From Eremothecium cymbalariae DBVPG#7215 (Eukaryota > Ascomycota > Saccharomycetes > Saccharomycetales > Saccharomycetaceae): a stretch of DNA of 64,000 bases. Every line of letters starts with the position of its first letter. The stretch's first letter is position 1. Shown piece by piece: positions 61,501 through 64,000 of the stretch. Location of the stretch: NCBI RefSeq assembly GCF_000235365.1, contig NC_016453.1, positions 1,321,852-1,385,851 on the forward strand. Reading direction: 5' to 3'. The position numbers and the translations under genes were made by a program. The notes under the pieces were generated by a model that was not told the origin of the DNA, did no database searches, and saw only the letters and a list, made by a program, of their open reading frames with translations.

Positions 61501-62517
61501 GATAGGATATACCTAGAATTATTCTACAATTTAAGGTCATATTGGGCACCTAGAGCGAAATACCTTCTTGCTCTATTAACTTATGAAAAAGACTATTACG
61601 ATATATTATACAAGTTGCAAAGGATTGATGACGGCACTACAGCTATAAAGACATCAAAAAGATTGAAGCCTTTATTGTTCATTATCATTGAAGTTGGTAA
61701 TTATATGAATAATAAGCAGGCGCTGGGTATACAGTTAAGTTCTTTGAATAAGTTGGCATTCACCAAGACGAGTAAGGATAATAATTTGTCGTTTATTCAC
61801 GTTATTGAAAGTATTGTTCGTCTGAACTACCCAGATCTACACGGCTTTGTTAACGATCTAGAAAAGATTCTTGATGTATCCAACATTATTGTACAACACG
61901 TACAACAAGAAGCACAAGAATTTTATGAAAAGATAAGTACGTTAGAGAGATCTTTGAGGGTTGGTGTGCTATCTGATTCTTCGAAGTTTCATCCCAAAGA
62001 TAAATTTTTGATAAACACAGAGAGTAATATCAGCCATGCTATGAAAAAGGCAGATTTGCTAAAGCAGCAATGTACTTTAACTATGGGTGAATTTGATAAG
62101 CTAATGGTATTTTGGGGGGAGGATCCCAATAATGTTTTCAGTAAGAACACATTTTTTCAAAAATTTCTAGATTTTGCGTTGCTATTTAAAAAGGCTAATA
62201 AAGAGAACATAGAGAGGGAGGTACGGCGTGTTTGTGAATCAAGAAGGTATTTATTGGAGAAAACAGGTAACTCACATATCAGGGTAGATCGTTCTGAGCG
62301 TTGTACACTGCCATCTCTTCCTGCAGATTCAGACGACCAACAAGCTGTTGAGATATTAATAAAAAGATTACGAAATGTTCGCCAGCTGGATGGTAAACTT
62401 TTTAGGGATTCTAAAGGAGTCGAATCAAGTCAACCTTCAAGTAGGGCAAGGCAAAAAGAAGATGGAGATTTACTATTAAGAACGCGAGAGATGTTGCTAG
62501 GTGTTAAAAAGATTTGA
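58597..62517 (+). CDS. BNR1: Formin Bnr1
   Basis: Nucleates and elongates unbranched actin filaments for cables, in S. cerevisiae at the bud neck under Rho4 and septins. The protein has 1306 residues (1375 there). It has a Rho-binding and FH3-type armadillo region (about 145-470), a coil (about 490-555), an FH1 part (about 714-795) with three proline runs (PPPAPPVP, APPAPPLP, PPPPPPLP) that bind profilin, and an FH2 domain from about 814 (KLKQIHWDKIDD) through GNYMNNKQALGIQLSSLNKL (near 1034) to about 1220. It is the YIL159W counterpart and the last gene before the telomere. In a filamentous relative such as Ashbya, formins drive hyphal tip growth. Confidence 0.93.
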   Translation: MHTRECVPSQNNSLKPWPATESSGQIIGTISKGNNIQQDMNSIPGNLDHTYIATPVKDQNLYKHETMVLDYGDAAPYCDKLILPVTNFDKDVVPDEAVVNFHFNRILSNKNVSSCLNADLGKLSCRKKWDLVCNAQNRRNVLNPSRTPSNSEDPAQEVIRFLNENLNDPITLPNIWYQLEKLLRHRYTCQVFLSEGGISKLLRQSVSVTKEMEYVYLRCFKTLINQKKGRLEILQNIEVTKMLSLFVGNSNSQARTRLITTDILLLLTYMDSAKISRELEPYYSEWFTAFDNTISDESQWHQSSFIIQKPQQLMIDYCVSTMFLVNSIVQGLPSYNEKRKTLAMLKYAGIHRIFQKISNSKKRFDSEILLDQIAKYRDREVDVASKFTIEQHIEQNISFASQVNTILNLAQSTSLEPSMAKLFESVIEIIKFRKCTESAKILELLALLLSYLLENSYCEDDDGPENALKLSLNTLMINLLFNKTAIKELDEMKLRMEEMKEVISQLETKNLVLSSPTFDKNNSIGGKVSKKLHYIAELEEKLEAIEKQRKNDGTRYKHDYVHKGHDGKYSFTKNAISLFAALKNGNGLPHSNIGRSSSIVRNKRVSLTVLFSDDCNRRSFSGPEGMQSSESENRDFINLGQPHKKKVKQSKLNNIVSPDLSPQLSEPHALLAPSPTLTLCSNVGGNTAKIPKIIGASVATSTEIPLLSKDQSLLPPPAPPVPKSLMNNVLKLSPPTSVRRPTTVMAPPAPPLPQYLLNHGTMSQRTPMSQQARSGTSGSTFSAIPPPPPPLPVSLSAGSLYASQIPSLTSCQKVKLKQIHWDKIDDISKTVWSDDKERVSVSSELANFGVFKEIEELFKIVPAAPKVGNTMFTAQNTRNGKVTLLSNDLAQQFGINLYIFSNYSVEELVEKVLLCDTEVMKNQSVIEFFSKDDINHIPQSIQRMFAPYETNYLTGDKPEKDSRSLDRADRIYLELFYNLRSYWAPRAKYLLALLTYEKDYYDILYKLQRIDDGTTAIKTSKRLKPLLFIIIEVGNYMNNKQALGIQLSSLNKLAFTKTSKDNNLSFIHVIESIVRLNYPDLHGFVNDLEKILDVSNIIVQHVQQEAQEFYEKISTLERSLRVGVLSDSSKFHPKDKFLINTESNISHAMKKADLLKQQCTLTMGEFDKLMVFWGEDPNNVFSKNTFFQKFLDFALLFKKANKENIEREVRRVCESRRYLLEKTGNSHIRVDRSERCTLPSLPADSDDQQAVEILIKRLRNVRQLDGKLFRDSKGVESSQPSSRARQKEDGDLLLRTREMLLGVKKI

Positions 62518-62800
62518 CTTGCCAAGTAACACGGATCATAATAGCTTTATAAATTTAGCTCAAATTTTTACCTTTAACCATTTAACTAGTGCGATCTATA
62601 ACCAATGACTTTATTGTTGGTTTGTTGTAATCATTTAATAGTAAAAAACCGGAATAGATTATATAACATATAAAGATCTGAAAACGGTGTTAATACCTTT
62701 TGTATTATATCATATAGATTGAGTTGCGGCTAGTTGTATGTCGGAATAGAAATTTACTTTACGAATCAAAAGTTATTTTGTAACGTGAAAAGGTTTAATG
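62518..62800. other. Unique AT-rich spacer between BNR1 and the subtelomeric repeats
   Basis: Fewer than 300 bases of normal AT-rich sequence, without coding content, before the composition changes sharply to GC-rich repeats at about 62810. Confidence 0.6.
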
Positions 62801-62810
62801 TTTCTGATAA

Positions 62811-63900
62811 TGGATCACGTGGCAATAGCGCGAACAAGAAAATCTGTCAGCGGAGCGACGGGAGGGAGCGGAGCAGTGTACGGTGGGTCTGGAGGGCAGG
62901 GCAGCGTATGGTCCAGGAGGTCACGTGGATCTGGCGGGCGACGGGAGGGAGCGGTTTCAGGCAGCGTACGGGTCTCTCAGGGAGCAGTGTATGGTCCAGG
63001 AGGGTCACGTGGAATCGGGCGAGAGGGTCTTGAGGGAGCGGTTTCAGGCAGCGTCGGGTCTCTCAGGGAGCAGTGTACGGTCTCTCAGGGAGCAGCGTAC
63101 GGGTCTCTCAGGGAACAGTGTATGGTTGAGGTCACGTGGATGTATCTGGCGGGGGACGGGAGGGAGCGGTTTCAGGCAGCGTACGGGTCTCTCAGGGAGC
63201 AGTGTATGGTCTTGAGGTCACGTGGGATCTGGCGAGAGGGTCTTGAGAGCGGTTTCAGGCAGCGACGGGTCTCTCAGGGAGCAGTGTACGGGTCTCTCAG
63301 GGAGCAGTGTATGGTCCAGGAGGGTCACGTGGATCTGGCGGGCGACGGGAGGGAGCGGTTTCAGGCAGCGTCGGGTCTTGAGGGCAGGGCAGTGTACGGT
63401 TGAGGTCACGTGGATCTGGCGGGCGACGGGAGGGAGCGGAGCAGTGTACGGGTCTCTCAGGGAGCAGCGTACGGGTCTCTCAGGGAACAGTGTATGGTTG
63501 AGGTCACGTGGATGTATCTGGCGGGGGACGGGAGGGAGCGGTTTCAGGCAAGCGTACGGTGGGTCTGGAGGTCACGTGGGATCTGGCGAGTGGGTCTTGA
63601 GAAGTGGTTTCAGGCAGCGTCGGGTCTCTCAGGGAGCAGTGTATGGTCTTGAGGTCACGTGGGATCTGGCGAGAGGGTCTTGAGAGCGGTTTCAGGCAGC
63701 GACGGGTCTCTCAGGGAGCAGTGTACGGGTCTCTCAGGGAGCAGTGTATGGTCCAGGAGGGTCACGTGGATCTGGCGGGCGACGGGAGGGAGCGGTTTCA
63801 GGCAGCGTCGGGTCTCAGCGGAGCGAGGTCTTGAGGGCAGGGCAGCGTATGGTTGAGGTCACGTGGATCTGGCGGGCGACGGGAGGGAGCGGAGCAGTGT
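62811..63900 (+). repeat. Subtelomeric GC-rich repeat array with CACGTG sites
   Basis: A patchwork of short words: GAGGTCACGTGGATCTGG, GGCGACGGGAGGGAGCGG, TTTCAGGCAGCGT, GGGTCTCTCAGGGAGCAGTG and GTATGGT. CACGTG occurs at 62816, 62922, 63006, 63133, 63219, 63326, 63407, 63505, 63573, 63656, 63763 and 63860, spaced 68-127 bases. All but the first read GTCACGTG. Larger blocks are duplicated too; 63209-63400 recurs at an offset of 437 bases. The strand is G-rich toward the chromosome end, like the telomere. Open frames through it are repeats and not genes. Confidence 0.9.
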
Positions 63901-64000
63901 ACGGGTCTCTCAGCGGTGTGGTGTACGGGTCTCTCAGCGGTGTGGTGTACGGGTCTCTCAGCGGTGTGGTGTACGGGTCTCTCAGCGGTGTGGTGTACGG
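63901..64000 (+). repeat. Telomere: four perfect 24-bp repeats at the chromosome end
   Basis: Units at 63901-63924, 63925-63948, 63949-63972 and 63973-63996, plus four bases of a fifth, all identical. Each contains GGTGTGGTGTACGGG across the unit junction, the conserved yeast telomere core, which also fits the Rap1 consensus (TGTACGGGT). The G-rich strand points 5' to 3' toward the end, as a telomere must. The assembly stops here, so the true array is probably longer. Confidence 0.95.

Noticed and set aside
62734..63856. Several overlapping plus-strand open frames of 65-201 codons, rich in Gly, Arg, Ser and Val, and one minus-strand frame
   Set aside because: They run through the subtelomeric repeat array; all frames are open because the G-rich words contain few stops. 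The proteins repeat the DNA words and show no fold or family.
1..64000. CRISPR arrays, bacterial operons, prophage or insertion sequences
   Set aside because: The gene content, tRNA intron and telomere are those of a budding yeast; no such structures are present. The only regular arrays are telomeric, subtelomeric or microsatellite.

Overview
The window is the end of a yeast chromosome. It is intron-poor, AT-rich, densely packed with Saccharomycetaceae genes, and runs into a telomere at its right edge. Four perfect 24-bp telomere repeats (63901-63996), with a GGTGTGGTGTACGGG core, close the sequence. From memory, this unit is almost the same as the Ashbya (Eremothecium) gossypii telomere repeat. 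With the low GC content and the gene order, I infer an AT-rich Eremothecium, most likely E. cymbalariae or a close relative. Genus placement is inference from memory; membership of the non-duplicated (pre-WGD) Saccharomycetaceae is well supported by gene order.

Region 1 (1-47.1 kb) is a conserved block. Genes that lie on two sister regions in S. cerevisiae (chromosome VII YGR277-YGR283 and chromosome XIII YMR302-YMR310) are interleaved here in one series: a SPOUT methyltransferase (partial), BGL2, NIP1, an HMG-box gene, YOR1, a CBS/PB1 gene, a zinc-cluster-less regulator, PSE1, PXR1, two tandem GAS1-type genes, FKS3, SCW4/SCW10, CWC22, CAB4, UBP15 and YME2. Five of these (BGL2, two GAS genes, FKS3, SCW) make or remodel beta-1,3-glucan of the cell wall, so the block is a loose wall-glucan neighbourhood. 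Three genes in it (HMG-box, CBS/PB1, Fungal_trans regulator) have no S. cerevisiae counterpart that I recognise at this position.

Region 2 (47.1-56 kb) begins with repeat-rich DNA and an intron-containing tRNA-Pro(UGG), a likely rearrangement breakpoint. It then holds a YML131W-like reductase, a 2.3-kb intergenic stretch, a Zn2Cys6 regulator and an NCS1-type (Thi7-like) permease.

Region 3 (56-62.5 kb) keeps the S. cerevisiae chromosome IX order YIL161W - POT1 - BNR1, but the peroxisomal thiolase POT1 is a decayed pseudogene. The formin BNR1 is the last gene of the chromosome.

Region 4 (62.8-64.0 kb) is a GC-rich subtelomere with twelve CACGTG sites, built of diverged telomere-like units and larger duplications, that passes directly into the telomere.

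Three genes (FKS3, YME2 and the YIL161W homologue) have single-base frame breaks next to homopolymer runs. These look more like base-calling errors than real mutations, but the FKS3 break also sits on a possible -1 slippery site. The most interesting signals are the HMG-box split by about 90 residues, the recent POT1 relic, the CACGTG subtelomere, the gene-conversion tracts between the GAS copies, and a perfect 12-bp inverted repeat between FKS3 and SCW.
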